Shown in pieces: positions 37,417-48,297 of a stretch of 64,000 bases of DNA (position 1 is the stretch's first letter; each line of letters opens with the position of its first letter). Where the stretch lies: the NCBI RefSeq assembly GCF_004801395.1, contig NZ_SSOA01000014.1, positions 17,885 to 81,884 on the forward strand, written 5' to 3'. The notes under the pieces were generated by a model. The model was not told the origin of the DNA. It did no database searches and saw nothing but the letters and a program-made list of their open reading frames with translations. The position numbers and the translations under genes were made by a program. Origin of the DNA: Gillisella terrae (GTDB lineage Bacteria > Pseudomonadota > Alphaproteobacteria > Rhizobiales > Rhizobiaceae).

Positions 37417-38436
37417 TTACTCCTCAGGCTTGAAAGGGTTCACAACAGGTGTGCTGCGTGATGACGATGGGCGGGTAGGGGTGGTATTGGCCTTGGCCGA
37501 ACCGCCGGTTTTGCCTTGGCCATTATCGCCAAACACATCACGGGCAATGGCTCCAATGCCGCCCAGAGAGCCAATCAGCGAAGAGGCCTCCATTGGCATC
37601 AGCACAATTTTCGAGTTCGGGGCCGAGCCAATGGTGGACATGGCCTCGGTGTATTTCTGGGCAACGAAGTAGTTGATGGCCTGCACATCACCCGCGGCAA
37701 TGGCTTCCGACACCATTTTGGTGGCTTTTGCTTCGGCTTCCGCCAAGCGCTCACGCGCTTCGGCTTCGCGGTAGGCGGCTTCGCGCTGGCCCTCGGCTTG
37801 CAGAATGGCCGATTGCTTGGCACCTTCGGCGCGCAAAATCTGAGCGTTTCGAAAGCCTTCGGCTTCCAGCACCTGGGCGCGCTTTTCGCGCTCGGCCTTC
37901 ATCTGGCGGCCCATGGCAGCAACCAGATCGGTTGGCGGCTGAATATCCTTGATTTCCACGCGTGTGACCTTGATGCCCCAGGGGCGCACGGCTTCATCCA
38001 CCACCCGCAACAGGCGATCATTGATCACTTCGCGGTTGGAGAGCAGCTCGTCGAGGTCCATGGACCCCATGACCGAGCGGATATTGGTCATAGTCAGGTT
38101 GAGAATGGCATTTTGCAGATTGGCCACCTGATAGGCGGCTTCGGCGGCATTCAACACCTGATAAAAGGCCACCGCATCGGCAGAAACGCTGGCATTGTCC
38201 TTGGTGATGACTTCCTGCGTTGGAACATCCAGCACCTGTTCCATCACATTCATCTTTGCGCCAACGGTCTCGATGAAAGGGGTGATAATGTTCAGGCCGG
38301 GCTCCAGCGTACGGGTGTAGCGGCCAAAACGCTCGATGGTATAGCGATAGCCCTGCGGCACGGTTTTGATGCCCGCCAGCAAGACGAGAATAACGAAGCC
38401 CACAAGAGCAACGACGAGAATATCAAAGCCGGTCAT
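37417..38436 (-). CDS. SPFH/Band 7 domain membrane protein (paraslipin/QmcA-like)
   Basis: 339 residues with one N-terminal membrane helix ([21 protein letters not shown]). The SPFH domain (~25-190) carries [27 protein letters not shown] start and [21 protein letters not shown] long Ala/Glu/Arg helical region (~195-265) suits the oligomeric coiled coil. The C-terminal tail is Thr/Ser/Pro-rich. Such proteins form large cage-like oligomers that scaffold FtsH-type proteases; that it partners the NfeD protein is inferred from operon position. Confidence 0.9.
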   Translation of the reverse strand: MTGFDILVVALVGFVILVLLAGIKTVPQGYRYTIERFGRYTRTLEPGLNIITPFIETVGAKMNVMEQVLDVPTQEVITKDNASVSADAVAFYQVLNAAEAAYQVANLQNAILNLTMTNIRSVMGSMDLDELLSNREVINDRLLRVVDEAVRPWGIKVTRVEIKDIQPPTDLVAAMGRQMKAEREKRAQVLEAEGFRNAQILRAEGAKQSAILQAEGQREAAYREAEARERLAEAEAKATKMVSEAIAAGDVQAINYFVAQKYTEAMSTIGSAPNSKIVLMPMEASSLIGSLGGIGAIARDVFGDNGQGKTGGSAKANTTPTRPSSSRSTPVVNPFKPEE

Positions 38437-38614
38437 ATCATCTCCCCAAAACCTTCAAAATACTGGAGTTTATGTAGGTCGTTGCCGTCTGATTTACCAG
38501 TGCAGGGGCACCGATGGGCGGGCCAAATGGCGTATTTTGACGGCGAAGAGACGATTACCCGTTCGGGTGGGTTTTCAAACTTGCCATTCTGGACTATGAG
38601 AGCCGCGGTTTTCA

Positions 38615-38650
38615 CCACCGGTCGCAGCCTACCCGGATAAAACAAGGACT
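38615..38650 (+). promoter_or_regulatory. PreQ1-I riboswitch upstream of queC
   Basis: The leader holds CCGG-TCGCAGCCTAC-CCGG followed by the A-rich tail ATAAAACAAGGACT, the pattern of the small preQ1-I H-type pseudoknot: P1 stem, C-rich loop 1, and an A-rich strand running into the Shine-Dalgarno-like AAGGA. Binding of preQ1 would sequester AAGGA and shut off queC translation. It ends seven bases before the queC ATG. Called by eye. Confidence 0.75.
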
Positions 38651-38656
38651 AAAACC

Positions 38657-39364
38657 ATGAAGACTCTCGTTGTCTGCTCTGGCGGACTCGATTCCGTTTC
38701 GCTTGCCTATAAAATCGCAAGCGAGCAACAATTGATTGGCTTGTTGTCGTTTGATTACGGTCAGCGTCATAAGAAAGAACTGGAATTTGCCGCCCGTGCC
38801 GCCAAAGCGCTGGGTGTGCCGCATCAAATCATTGATATCAGCACAATAGGCAAAAGCCTCACTGGCTCGGCCCTGACCGATGATCTCGATGTGCCGGATG
38901 GCCATTACGCCGAAGACACCATGAAAATCACAGTGGTGCCAAACCGCAACGCCATCATGCTGGCCATTGCCTTTGGTGTGGCTGCGGCCAAAAAGGCCGA
39001 TGCGGTGGCGGTGGCGGTCCATGGGGGCGATCACTTCATCTATCCCGACTGCCGCCCCGGCTTCATTGATGCGTTTCAGACCATGCAAAACCATGCGCTG
39101 GAAGGCTATGCCGATGTGACACTGCTGTCGCCTTTCGTCACCGTGCCAAAGTCAGAGATTGTCGTTGAGGGTGCCAAATACGGCACACCCTTTGCCGATA
39201 CATGGTCATGCTACAAGGGGGGCGCGCGCCATTGCGGCCGTTGTGGCACCTGTGTGGAGCGGCGCGAGGCTTTTCATCTGGCAGGCGTTGCTGATCCCAC
39301 CGATTATGAAGACCCGGATTTCTGGCGCTCTGCCACCTCCGGCTTCAAAGCCGAAGGTGTGTGA
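38657..39364 (+). CDS. queC: 7-cyano-7-deazaguanine synthase
   Basis: Converts 7-carboxy-7-deazaguanine to preQ0 with ATP and ammonia in queuosine synthesis. 235 residues. The N-terminal PP-loop SGGLDS (8-13) and C-terminal zinc cysteines ([19 protein letters not shown]) are both intact. The gene is next to queE (its TGA lies just before the queE ATG) and is preceded by a preQ1-I riboswitch. Confidence 0.96.
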   Translation: MKTLVVCSGGLDSVSLAYKIASEQQLIGLLSFDYGQRHKKELEFAARAAKALGVPHQIIDISTIGKSLTGSALTDDLDVPDGHYAEDTMKITVVPNRNAIMLAIAFGVAAAKKADAVAVAVHGGDHFIYPDCRPGFIDAFQTMQNHALEGYADVTLLSPFVTVPKSEIVVEGAKYGTPFADTWSCYKGGARHCGRCGTCVERREAFHLAGVADPTDYEDPDFWRSATSGFKAEGV

Positions 39365-39366
39365 GC

Positions 39367-40164
39367 ATGTACCGGATCACAACGGAATCGCATGGTTTGG
39401 ATAGGACAGCGGTGCGGGATCGTGAAACACAAAAGGAACTGGGCGGCAAAATCCGCATTAGCGAAATCTTTGGCCCGACCATTCAGGGTGAGGGCGTGCT
39501 GATTGGTCAGCCCACCGTGTTTGTGCGTACGGGCGGTTGTGATTATCGCTGTTCTTGGTGTGATAGTCTGCATGCGGTTGACAGCCAGTTTCGCGATACA
39601 TGGCAGCCGATGGCGGTTGATGCCATCTGGGCGCAGGTGGAACATCTATCCGGTGGCGTGCCGTTGATGGTGTCGCTTTCGGGCGGCAATCCAGCCATTC
39701 AGCCGCTTGATGGTTTGATCGCCCATGGCCATCAGCGCGGCTATCGCTTTGCTCTGGAAACCCAAGGCTCGATTGCGCGCGACTGGTTTGCCGAGCTGGA
39801 CGTGCTGGTGCTGTCACCCAAGCCGCCCTCCAGCGGCATGGAAACCGATTGGAAAGCCCTTGATGACTGTCTGGAAAAAGCAGGCAACAAGCCGCAAACA
39901 CTGCTGAAGTTCGTTGTGTTTGATGAGGCCGATTACGCCTATGCCAAAGCGGCCAGTGCGCGTTATCCGCATCTTCCGACCTATTTGCAGCCGGGAAACC
40001 ATACGCCACCGCCGCCCGAAGATGTTGATGCGGTGATTGATATGGACGGCATCATGAGCCGTGTGCACTGGTTGGTGGATCGGGTGATGCAGGATCGCTG
40101 GTTTGCAGCCACCGTGCTGCCGCAGCTGCATGTTTTGCTCTGGGGCAACAAGCGCGGCGTGTAA
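39367..40164 (+). CDS. queE: 7-carboxy-7-deazaguanine synthase
   Basis: Radical SAM enzyme that forms the deazaguanine ring from 6-carboxytetrahydropterin. 265 residues from the ATG at 39367, seven bases after GAAGG; a GTG at 39361 overlapping the queC stop is the alternative. The cluster-binding motif is C58-x3-C62-x2-C65 (CDYRCSWC); GPTIQGEG precedes it. queD, which often lies between or beside queC and queE, is not in this window. Confidence 0.94.
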   Translation: MYRITTESHGLDRTAVRDRETQKELGGKIRISEIFGPTIQGEGVLIGQPTVFVRTGGCDYRCSWCDSLHAVDSQFRDTWQPMAVDAIWAQVEHLSGGVPLMVSLSGGNPAIQPLDGLIAHGHQRGYRFALETQGSIARDWFAELDVLVLSPKPPSSGMETDWKALDDCLEKAGNKPQTLLKFVVFDEADYAYAKAASARYPHLPTYLQPGNHTPPPPEDVDAVIDMDGIMSRVHWLVDRVMQDRWFAATVLPQLHVLLWGNKRGV

Positions 40165-40275
40165 TGCAGCGCCTATCTCCAGACATGGCGTACAAAGGAC
40201 GTGGTAACACTTTAAATCTGCTGCATAATTTTCTCCTTAAATCTATTCCGATTTAGGGAGAAAATTATGCGGTAG
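40165..40275 (+). repeat. RIME-like element, full length, diverged, copy 5
   Basis: Starts one base after the queE stop. Hairpin A is degraded (CAGCGCCTATCTCCAGACAT), linker and hairpin B are good (CTCCTTAAATCTATTCCGAT...AATTATGCGGTAG). Forward orientation. Confidence 0.75.
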
Positions 40276-40325
40276 CTATCCTGCATTGAAATATTCACCG
40301 CATCTGTCACTTTGGCGTGGGTTGA

Positions 40326-41516
<1,191 letters not shown>

Positions 41517-41519
<3 letters not shown>

Positions 41520-41722
41520 AGTTTGTCAGGGAAAAGTGGACCCCGGCTTTTCCGAAAAGACAAACAAAACAAAGAAGTTTAGACTCTGTCAGGTTCAATC
41601 TGAACCTGACAGAGTCTAAAGCACGACACCGCCGTGCGTTTTTTAAATGCACGGCGGTGTCGGCTTTTTTACGTGCCGGTTTTATCCGAAAACCGGTCTA
41701 CATTTTTCCCTCACAGACTCTA
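41517..41722. repeat. Mosaic repeat (~206 bp) with terminal inverted repeats between convergent genes
   Basis: The ends match in inverted orientation: TAGAGTTTGTCAGGGAAAA on the left and, on the other strand from 41722, TAGAGTCTGTGAGGGAAAA. Inside are a perfect 20-bp inverted repeat (41578-41597 with 41601-41620, loop ATC), a perfect 14-bp one (41624-41637 with 41649-41662) and a GCCGGTTTT/AAAACCGGT hairpin (41675-41697). This resembles a MITE or rhizobial mosaic element. Both flanking genes end in its TAG ends. Confidence 0.75.
41624..41670 (+). terminator. Terminator-like hairpin within the mosaic element
   Basis: 14-bp perfect stem CGACACCGCCGTGC/GCACGGCGGTGTCG then GCTTTTTT; suitable to end transcription of the esterase gene. 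Confidence 0.7.
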
Positions 41723-43786
41723 GAATTCTTCCCAGCTGTCATTGGAGGTTGCTGTCATCATCGCCGGTGCCTTTGCCGGGCTGGCGCTGGCAACTTTTTG
41801 AGCACTGCTATTGCCTGTGAAGGCTTTGGCAACGGTCTGCATTCTGGCATGGACAGGAGAGGGCACAGGCCGGGCTGTCGGTTTCGCAGCTTGTGGCGAA
41901 GCGGTTGGCATCCGGTGCTGTTGATTGACGTCCTTGACCTTGAAATGCTCCAGCAGACGCGCGAGGTTATCGGCCTCCTGCGAAAGCTTGTGGGTGGAGG
42001 CAGAGGTCTCTTCCACCATCGCCGCATTTTGTTGGGTCACCTGATCCATCTGGTTGATGGCGGTGTTGACCTCTTGCAGGCCGGTGGATTGCTCCTTGGC
42101 CGAGCTGGCAATCGAATGGATATGGTCGTTGATGGCCAAAATCTGTGCTTCAATGGCCGAGAGCGCCTTGCCGGTTTTTTGCACCAGTGCCACGCCGCCG
42201 CCCACTTCCTCGCCGGATTTGTTGATCAGCGCCTTGATATCCTTGGCTGCATTGGCAGACCGCTGCGCCAGCTCGCGCACTTCCTGTGCGACGACGGCAA
42301 AGCCCTTGCCAGCTTCGCCTGCGCGGGCCGCTTCCACACCGGCGTTGAGCGCCAGGAGATTGGTCTGGAAGGCGATTTCATCGATCACGTTGATGATCTT
42401 GGAAATCTCATTGGAGGCCTGTTCAATCCGGCCCATGGCTTCCACGGCATTGCCGACAACAATTGCCGACTGTGCCGCATCTTCCTTGGCGGTCGAGACG
42501 ATGCGGGTTGCTTCCTGGGTTCGATCGGTCGAATTGCGCACCACGATCGTGATTTGCTCAAGGGCGGCAGACGTCTGCTCAAGCGCTGCGGCCTGCCGCT
42601 CGGTGCGCTGGGAGAGATCGTTGGTCGCCTTGCTCAACTGGTCGGAATTGCTATGGATGCCATCTGCCTTGAAGCGGATATTGGCAATCACTTCGCGCAG
42701 GCGCTCAAACGTGCTGTTGACGTTGGACTGCAACTCGGCAAAAACGCCGCGGAACTCGCCCTTCATGCTCTGTTCCAGATCGCCTGCCGCAAGGCTGGCA
42801 ATGACCCGGCCTGTCTCGCTGACGCCCTGATCGACACTGGTGAGCAGCGTGTTGATATTGGCGGCAAACCGATCCAGATTGGCATCGTCATAATGTTTGT
42901 CGATGCGCTTGCTGAAATCGCCGCTGGCGGCGGCTTCAACGACGGCTGAAATGCTCGATTGCAGATCGTCGCTCTTGGCGCGCATGGCCGATTCCTGTGC
43001 GTTCAGACGCTGAACCTGCATGCCGTTTTCTTTGAAAATACGAACAGCCTTGGCCATGTCGCCAATTTCATCAGCGCGGTCACTATAGGCCACATCGGTA
43101 TCAAACTCGCCATCGGCAACGCGCTTGATGGTGGCGGTGAGGCCTGTGATCGGTCGGCTCAACTGGTTGACACCAATGTAGATGCCGCAGCTTACGCCGA
43201 TAATAATCGACAAGATGGTGGCGGAGGTAATCAACGTCATCATGGTCGTGCCAAACGCGCCCAAGGACGAGCGGATGGCATCGAGCTGGGCTTTGTCAGC
43301 ATTGACAATCTTGTCGATTTCAGCCTGAAATTGCTTGCGATTATTGCGGTTGGCTTCGTTGTTGCCCTGCTCATTGGCCGCTTCAGGGCTAACCTCTTTT
43401 CCGAGGCGCACCGTCTCGCTGCGAAACTTGCGGAACTCAGATGCTTTTTCAACCATGCTGTTGAAGCCGGTTTTTTGGTCTTCGGGTATTAATTTGCCCC
43501 AGGTTGCCAGAGTCGTATCAATTTCGCTCAGACTTTGCATCACGCCGGTGCCGAACTTTGCGGCATCGTCTTTCGATTTGGAGGCGTAGATGCCGCGTGC
43601 ATCCATGACCACGGCCGTCACGTAGCGGTTAAGGCGCTCACCTTGAAAGGCCCGTTCCGAGATATTCATTAATTCTGCAGTTTTATTGTTATAACGAAGG
43701 GTTACAAATACCCCCATGGCACCGATAATGAGTGCCGCAATTCCTAATATAGCGACTAAGGAATATATTTTGCCGCTGATTTTCAC
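41720..43786 (-). CDS. Methyl-accepting chemotaxis protein
   Basis: 688 residues from the GTG at 43786, preceded by GGAGGG at -8 (an upstream TTG is the open-frame limit). TM1 is at ~7-30 ([21 protein letters not shown]), TM2 at ~185-210, followed by HAMP and a long signalling helix. The periplasmic part between the helices is a simple four-helix bundle. The hairpin tip region has [22 protein letters not shown]. It ends in SWEEF, which resembles the C-terminal pentapeptide that tethers CheR/CheB. Ligand unknown. The stop TAG belongs to the mosaic repeat downstream. Confidence 0.93.
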   Translation of the reverse strand: MKISGKIYSLVAILGIAALIIGAMGVFVTLRYNNKTAELMNISERAFQGERLNRYVTAVVMDARGIYASKSKDDAAKFGTGVMQSLSEIDTTLATWGKLIPEDQKTGFNSMVEKASEFRKFRSETVRLGKEVSPEAANEQGNNEANRNNRKQFQAEIDKIVNADKAQLDAIRSSLGAFGTTMMTLITSATILSIIIGVSCGIYIGVNQLSRPITGLTATIKRVADGEFDTDVAYSDRADEIGDMAKAVRIFKENGMQVQRLNAQESAMRAKSDDLQSSISAVVEAAASGDFSKRIDKHYDDANLDRFAANINTLLTSVDQGVSETGRVIASLAAGDLEQSMKGEFRGVFAELQSNVNSTFERLREVIANIRFKADGIHSNSDQLSKATNDLSQRTERQAAALEQTSAALEQITIVVRNSTDRTQEATRIVSTAKEDAAQSAIVVGNAVEAMGRIEQASNEISKIINVIDEIAFQTNLLALNAGVEAARAGEAGKGFAVVAQEVRELAQRSANAAKDIKALINKSGEEVGGGVALVQKTGKALSAIEAQILAINDHIHSIASSAKEQSTGLQEVNTAINQMDQVTQQNAAMVEETSASTHKLSQEADNLARLLEHFKVKDVNQQHRMPTASPQAAKPTARPVPSPVHARMQTVAKAFTGNSSAQKVASASPAKAPAMMTATSNDSWEEF

Positions 43787-44110
43787 GAAACTACCCTCCA
43801 ATTTAAACCCCGCCCTTAGGCGGAGGGATCAGAGTGTTTTACGATGGCAATTATTAAAAATTACTTTTTGAGTTTTGGGTAATTTAGGGTTTGATCCGCT
43901 CTGTTTTGTCGAAAAATCTATATATTACAATTCCTTGACGATATTTTTTTGAATGTTTTTATTGTCCGTTTTTTGTGCAAATAGCGGTCTCCGCGCTCGA
44001 TTTACAGCGCCGTGCGCCATGTATGGCGCACGGCGCTGTAACAATTTCAATCTACTGCATAAGGGTTGGCCCAGCGTGGTGTCCATGCCGGGCCTTGATG
44101 ATGTTTAGCC
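43787..44110. other. Intergenic region between the chemoreceptor and hemH
   Basis: AT-rich (notably 43850-43980) and likely to contain the chemoreceptor promoter on the minus strand. A solo palindrome of the RIME-like family is at 44002-44062. No gene seen. Confidence 0.5.
44002..44062 (+). repeat. RIME-like element, hairpin A only (perfect palindrome), copy 6
   Basis: TTACAGCGCCGTGCGCCAT and its exact reverse complement flank the centre GT (44002-44041), followed by a linker remnant ATTTCAATCTACTGCATAA; hairpin B is absent. Confidence 0.8.
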
Positions 44111-45145
44111 TTACACCCAGCCCATCAGTTCCCGTCTGACGACATCTTCAAGAACGCGCATGCCATCGGCGCTATCATTCAGGCAAGGAACGTGGGTGAA
44201 TTTTTCACCACCATTGTGATGGAAAATTTCGCCTGCCTCGCCGGCAATTTCCTCAAGGGTTTCCAGACAATCGGAGACAAAACCGGGATTGATGATGGCG
44301 ATACGCTTGACGCCGTCCTTGGCCAGTTTCTCTACCGTTTTGTCGGTATAGGGTTGCAGCCATTCTTCTGGGCCAAAGCGTGACTGGAAGGTCACCATCA
44401 GCTTGTCCTTGTTCCATCCGAGGCGTTCACGCAAAAGCCGTGCTGTTTTGTAGCATTGGCAATGGTAGGGATCGCCCGCCATGAAATAGGATTTTGGAAT
44501 GCCATGAAACGATGTGAGCAGCAGTTCCGGCTCCCAATCGAGTGACGCATAATGGGCCTCGATCGAATTGGCCAGCGCGTCGATATAGACCGCGTTGTCG
44601 CTATATTGCGGCACGGTGCGAAGCGCCGGTTGCCAGCGCATTTTCAGCAACGCCCTGAAGGCTTCATCATTGACCGTTGCCGTGGTGGCGGCAGCATATT
44701 GCGGGTAAAGCGGAAACAGCAGGATTTTTTCGCAACCGGCTTTTTGCAGCTCATTCATTTTTGACTGAATCGACGGCTGGCCGTAGCGCATGGCCCAATC
44801 CACAATTACATTGGGCATGTCGGCAAAGGATGCCGCCATTTTCTCTGCCTGGTTGCGGGTGTAGGTACGCAGATAACTTTCATCCAGATCCTTGTTCCAG
44901 ATGCTTTCATAGGCCTTGCCAACCTTGCCGGGGCGGGTGTTGAGCACAATGCCATAGAGGATCGGATACCAAAACAGCCGCGACCATTCAATCACGCGCT
45001 TGTCGGAGAGAAATTCGCGCAAATACCGACGCATGGATTTGTAATCCGTGCCATCCGGTGTGCCGAGATTGACAAGCAGAACGCCCACCTTTCCAAACTT
45101 GACAACGGGGTGATCGGCCGGAAGGTGGTTCATCTGTGCGCTCAT
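44111..45145 (-). CDS. hemH: Ferrochelatase
   Basis: Inserts Fe2+ into protoporphyrin IX, the last step of haem synthesis. 344 residues. Family blocks: VGVLLVNLGTPDG, DKRVIEWSRLFWYPIL, LFPLYPQYAAATTATVND, the active-site region SFHGIPKSYF (catalytic His), and FQSRFGPEEWLQPYT. PGFVSDCLETLEEI is typical near the C-terminus. The gene stands alone, with the upstream nucleotidase gene separated by a terminator and a degenerate repeat. Confidence 0.96.
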   Translation of the reverse strand: MSAQMNHLPADHPVVKFGKVGVLLVNLGTPDGTDYKSMRRYLREFLSDKRVIEWSRLFWYPILYGIVLNTRPGKVGKAYESIWNKDLDESYLRTYTRNQAEKMAASFADMPNVIVDWAMRYGQPSIQSKMNELQKAGCEKILLFPLYPQYAAATTATVNDEAFRALLKMRWQPALRTVPQYSDNAVYIDALANSIEAHYASLDWEPELLLTSFHGIPKSYFMAGDPYHCQCYKTARLLRERLGWNKDKLMVTFQSRFGPEEWLQPYTDKTVEKLAKDGVKRIAIINPGFVSDCLETLEEIAGEAGEIFHHNGGEKFTHVPCLNDSADGMRVLEDVVRRELMGWV

Positions 45146-45210
45146 ATCTGGAATGCCTCAGTCAGGAAATATCATTCAATACGTATGTGCCGCGAGAAGA
45201 GATCACTGTC

Positions 45211-45310
45211 TACTCTATAATTTCTTGGCAGCGCGGCCTGCGCATTATGCCGCAGATATAAAGTGCTGCACCGAACCTTTGCGCGCCATAGGAGACGGAC
45301 AGCACTGTGC
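45211..45310 (-). repeat. RIME-like element, degenerate, copy 7
   Basis: Recognisable in reversed orientation: TCTATAATTTCTTGGCAGCG, CGCATTATGCCGCAGATATAAAGTGCTGCA, then CTTTGCGCGCCATA...CAGCACTGT. Both hairpins are strongly decayed. Confidence 0.5.
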
Positions 45311-45322
45311 ACATTCATATCA

Positions 45323-45355
45323 ATAAAAAAGCGGCTGGAGTTGCCCCCAGCCGCA
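45323..45355 (-). terminator. Terminator of the 5'-nucleotidase gene
   Basis: On the minus strand GCGGCTGG...CCAGCCGC is followed by TTTTTTATTG. Confidence 0.8.
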
Positions 45356-45381
45356 GCTTTAAAACGGTAAGAACCCTTATT

Positions 45382-45427
45382 TGGCAGGCCCCTTATTTAG
45401 CAGGCCCCTTATTTCGCAGGCAATGTC
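45382..45427. repeat. Short tandem repeat at the 3' end of the 5'-nucleotidase gene
   Basis: Three near-identical copies of a 16-base unit (CCTGCNAAATAAGGGG on the minus strand). The first copy contains the gene's final codons and stop, and each copy contributes an in-frame or near-frame TAA. Confidence 0.7.
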
Positions 45428-47310
45428 AGCTGTTCGCCAATTTCAATGTGGTTGGGGTGGCGCAATTTGTTGGCGGCGGAAATTTTTGTCCAGGCTTCAC
45501 CATCGCCATAGACGCGCTCGGCAATCTTCCAAAGGCTATCGCCTTTGACAACGGTATAGGCTGCGGTTTTCGTTTCTGGTGCCGCTGGTGCCGCTGGTGC
45601 CGCGGCAGTTGGCGCTGAGGCAGCCGGGGCAGGTGTCGCCGGTGCTGTCGCGGTTGCGGCGGCTGCCGTTTTCGGCTGGGCTGCCGGTGCTACATAATCT
45701 TTCGGAGTGACTTCCGTGATGCGATTGCTTGCCACAGGCGTATAGGGGCTATGTTTGCCCAGATAATCTGCGGTTACGGTTTCGAGGCTTGGGCCAAAGT
45801 CATAGGCATTCTGGCCCTTGGTTGCGAAAATCTTATAACCGTCGCCGCCGGAGCGCATATAGTTGTTGGTGACCACGCCATAGACTTTTTCGAGATCAAG
45901 CGCGGTGTAGCCGTCGCCATCTTTCACCTCAACCGAGGTGATGCGGCTGCCAACCGGCTTGGAGCGATCAAAAGAATATTTCATCCCGGCAACTTGCGCA
46001 AAGCGCCCGGCACCATCATCAATCTGGCTCACACCATTTTCCAGCGAGGCCAGCAGATCGCTGCCTTTGAGCTGGAAGGTGGCAACCGAATTCTGGAACG
46101 GCAGAACGGTGAGCACGTCGCCCATGGTGACCTTGCCTGCATTGATAGAGGCGCGCACACCGCCACCATTTTGCACGGCAATGGTAATGCCCTGATTTTT
46201 GGTATGGTCCAGCATGGCATCGGCAATCAGATCGCCCATCGAGCATTCGCGATTGCGGCAGGCGCTGCTGCCGCCGTCCAGCACGGCTGTGGTTTCGCCC
46301 ACCACCTTCTGCTTGACTTCTTCCAGTGGCTTGGCCAGCTCCGCAACCTTGGCGGCATAGGCAGCATCGGGCACCACGGAGGAATCCAGCAGTTTCGGCG
46401 CGCCTTCTTCCGATTTTACCACACCCTTGTCGTCGAAGACCACCTTCAACTCGCCGAGATATTTGGAATAGGCATAAGCGGTGACAATTGGCACCTCAAC
46501 GCCCGCCGGGTTCTTCACCAGCGTCGGGTAGGGGCCCGATGCCTTGGGGTCGGTGCTGGACAGATAGGTGTGGCTGTGGGCACCGACAATCACATCAATG
46601 CCATCAACAGCTGCGGCAATGCGCTGGTCTTCGGCATAGCCGACATGCGAGAGCAGAACGATTTTGTTGATGCCCTTGGCTTCAATTTCGGGCACAATTT
46701 TTTTCAGATATTCAATGGGATCAAGAAAGGAGATCTTGTCGCCCGGCGAGGATGTTTCGCCACTGTCAGCGGCAAGCACGCCAACAATGGCGACTTTTTC
46801 CGTGCCAAAATCCTTGACCACATAGGGCTGGTATTTTCCAGCAACAATGCTGTCGGAGGCGGTAATGGTGTTGCCGGAAATCATCGGGAATTTGAGCGCG
46901 TTGATGAATTTCAGCAGCTCTTCCGGGCCATCATCAAACTCGTGGTTGCCAATTTCCATGACATCAAAACCGATGCCATTCATGAAATCGGCCACCGGCG
47001 CACTTTTATAGGTGGTGTAAAACATCGAGCCCTGAAATTGGTCACCAGCGTCGAGCGTCAGCACATTTTTGCCAGCCAGCTTGGCGCGGGCTTCATCAAT
47101 CGCCGCTTTCACACGGGCAATGCCACCAAAGCAGGCATTCTTGCCCTGCTCTTCAGGGGTGCAGGTCGAATCATACTTGTTGATGGCTTCAATGCGGGAA
47201 TGAAAATCATTGATATGCAGGATGTTCAGCTCGAAATCGGCGAAGGCCGCATTTGATGACAGCACCAGCACAGAAGCGCTCAGCAGGCCAAATCTAAATC
47301 TCTTCAACAT
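45409..47310 (-). CDS. Secreted 5'-nucleotidase / UshA-like phosphoesterase with LysM domain
   Basis: 633 residues from the ATG at 47310 (GGAGA at -8). A signal peptide (FGLLSASVLVLSSNAAFA) precedes the metallophosphoesterase domain: LHINDFHSR, LDAGDQFQGS, GNHEFDDG, LSHVGYAED and GAHSHT supply the metal ligands. The 5'-nucleotidase C-terminal substrate domain follows (~330-520), with NGGGVRAS and TVLPFQNS. After an Ala/Pro linker (~530-580) the last ~50 residues are a LysM domain (VVKGDSLWKIAERVYGDG). LysM suggests retention at peptidoglycan. It probably recovers phosphate and nucleosides from extracellular nucleotides. Confidence 0.92.
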   Translation of the reverse strand: MLKRFRFGLLSASVLVLSSNAAFADFELNILHINDFHSRIEAINKYDSTCTPEEQGKNACFGGIARVKAAIDEARAKLAGKNVLTLDAGDQFQGSMFYTTYKSAPVADFMNGIGFDVMEIGNHEFDDGPEELLKFINALKFPMISGNTITASDSIVAGKYQPYVVKDFGTEKVAIVGVLAADSGETSSPGDKISFLDPIEYLKKIVPEIEAKGINKIVLLSHVGYAEDQRIAAAVDGIDVIVGAHSHTYLSSTDPKASGPYPTLVKNPAGVEVPIVTAYAYSKYLGELKVVFDDKGVVKSEEGAPKLLDSSVVPDAAYAAKVAELAKPLEEVKQKVVGETTAVLDGGSSACRNRECSMGDLIADAMLDHTKNQGITIAVQNGGGVRASINAGKVTMGDVLTVLPFQNSVATFQLKGSDLLASLENGVSQIDDGAGRFAQVAGMKYSFDRSKPVGSRITSVEVKDGDGYTALDLEKVYGVVTNNYMRSGGDGYKIFATKGQNAYDFGPSLETVTADYLGKHSPYTPVASNRITEVTPKDYVAPAAQPKTAAAATATAPATPAPAASAPTAAAPAAPAAPETKTAAYTVVKGDSLWKIAERVYGDGEAWTKISAANKLRHPNHIEIGEQLTLPAK

Positions 47311-47612
47311 CCAGTCTCTCCGCAAATTTAAGGTTCCCGATTGCTACCCGGCTTTTGTGACGGTTTATTGTAGGGGTAGCGCATGTCCGCATGTTTTCAT
47401 CACGCGAACGTGACTGCAAGAGAAAATATGCGGGAAGGGAAAATATGCAGGAGAGATTGGTTCAGGTTGGTAACAAACCTATGGTCCGACATTTGGTCAC
47501 CATCGGGATGGTGCCAAGGGGCTGCATCTGTTGAATAAGCACTTGATATTATGTGTAAAATAAACACGTTGTCATGCTCGGCACAGCGCCGAGCATGACT
47601 TTGGGAACAAGA
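47311..47612. other. Intergenic region between omp10 and the 5'-nucleotidase gene
   Basis: No gene seen. A hairpin at 47573-47597 (CATGCTCGGC/GCCGAGCATG) lies just past the omp10 stop but lacks a T-run directly after it on the minus strand; it could be a weak terminator or mRNA-stabilising stem. Confidence 0.5.
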
Positions 47613-47987
47613 TCAGCTTTTGCGGCGCAGGGAGAAATTGGCACCCGAATCTGTGGTGCAATTCAGCTGGTCTGGGGTAACAAGGGCGCAATTCACACGC
47701 GATTGCGTCTTGCGCAGCAGCGATGTCATGTTGATTTCAACCAGCGTTGGCGATTGGTTGACATAGGTGCCCGAGGCCAAAAGCGCGTTGCTATCAGAAG
47801 AGCGCGTCGAGAATGTCCCGGCCTGGAAGGTGGACACAATGCCGTTCGGGTCAACCCAGGAGCCATCCACGCCCATGGGCTGCGGCGCTGGCGAATAGGA
47901 TACCTGTCGAGGTGCCGGGCCACCCATCATGCACGATGAAAGCGCAAGGCCGGTGATCAGGAGGGTTGTGATGGTTGTGATCTTCAT
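47613..47987 (-). CDS. omp10: Outer-membrane lipoprotein Omp10
   Basis: 124 residues from the ATG at 47987, preceded by AAGGAGA; the longer frame to 48068 is not needed. A lipoprotein signal ends in the lipobox LALSSC. The mature part ([43 protein letters not shown]) closely resembles Brucella Omp10, a conserved Rhizobiales lipoprotein. Two cysteines, in VNCAL and LNCTT, may form a disulphide. Function is unknown. Confidence 0.88.
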   Translation of the reverse strand: MKITTITTLLITGLALSSCMMGGPAPRQVSYSPAPQPMGVDGSWVDPNGIVSTFQAGTFSTRSSDSNALLASGTYVNQSPTLVEINMTSLLRKTQSRVNCALVTPDQLNCTTDSGANFSLRRKS

Positions 47988-48159
47988 AACAGTCTCCTTC
48001 AGGCGGGATATGGTCGTGCATGCGACCGCGACCGTCCATAAAATATTAACCAGACCATGCAGCTTCAAGGCGTGAAATGCAAGGCAGGAGGCACCTGCCT
48101 GCTGTTTTGCTCACAGGCATATTACGGAAACATATGCGAAAAAGCCCACCAATGACTCA

Positions 48160-48268
48160 TTACAGCGCCGTGCGCCATATATGGCGCACAAAGGACGCTG
48201 TAACACTTTTAATCTGCTGCATAATTTTCACCTTAAATCGATTCCGATTTAAGGAATTATGCAGTAGT
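48160..48268 (+). repeat. RIME-like element, full length, best-preserved copy, copy 8
   Basis: TTACAGCGCCGTGCGCCATA, TATGGCGCACAAAGGACGCT, linker GTAACACTTTTAATCTGCTG, then hairpin B ACCTTAAATCGATTCCGATT...AATTATGCAGTAG. It lies 30 bases past the end of the homospermidine synthase gene and is nearly identical to the copy inside the LysE gene. Confidence 0.95.
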
Positions 48269-48297
48269 GGGCTTTTGTTCTATCGAGCCAGGTCGAT

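Noticed and set aside
45751..47256. A 501-codon plus-strand frame opposite the 5'-nucleotidase
   Set aside because: Antisense shadow of a clear metallophosphoesterase.
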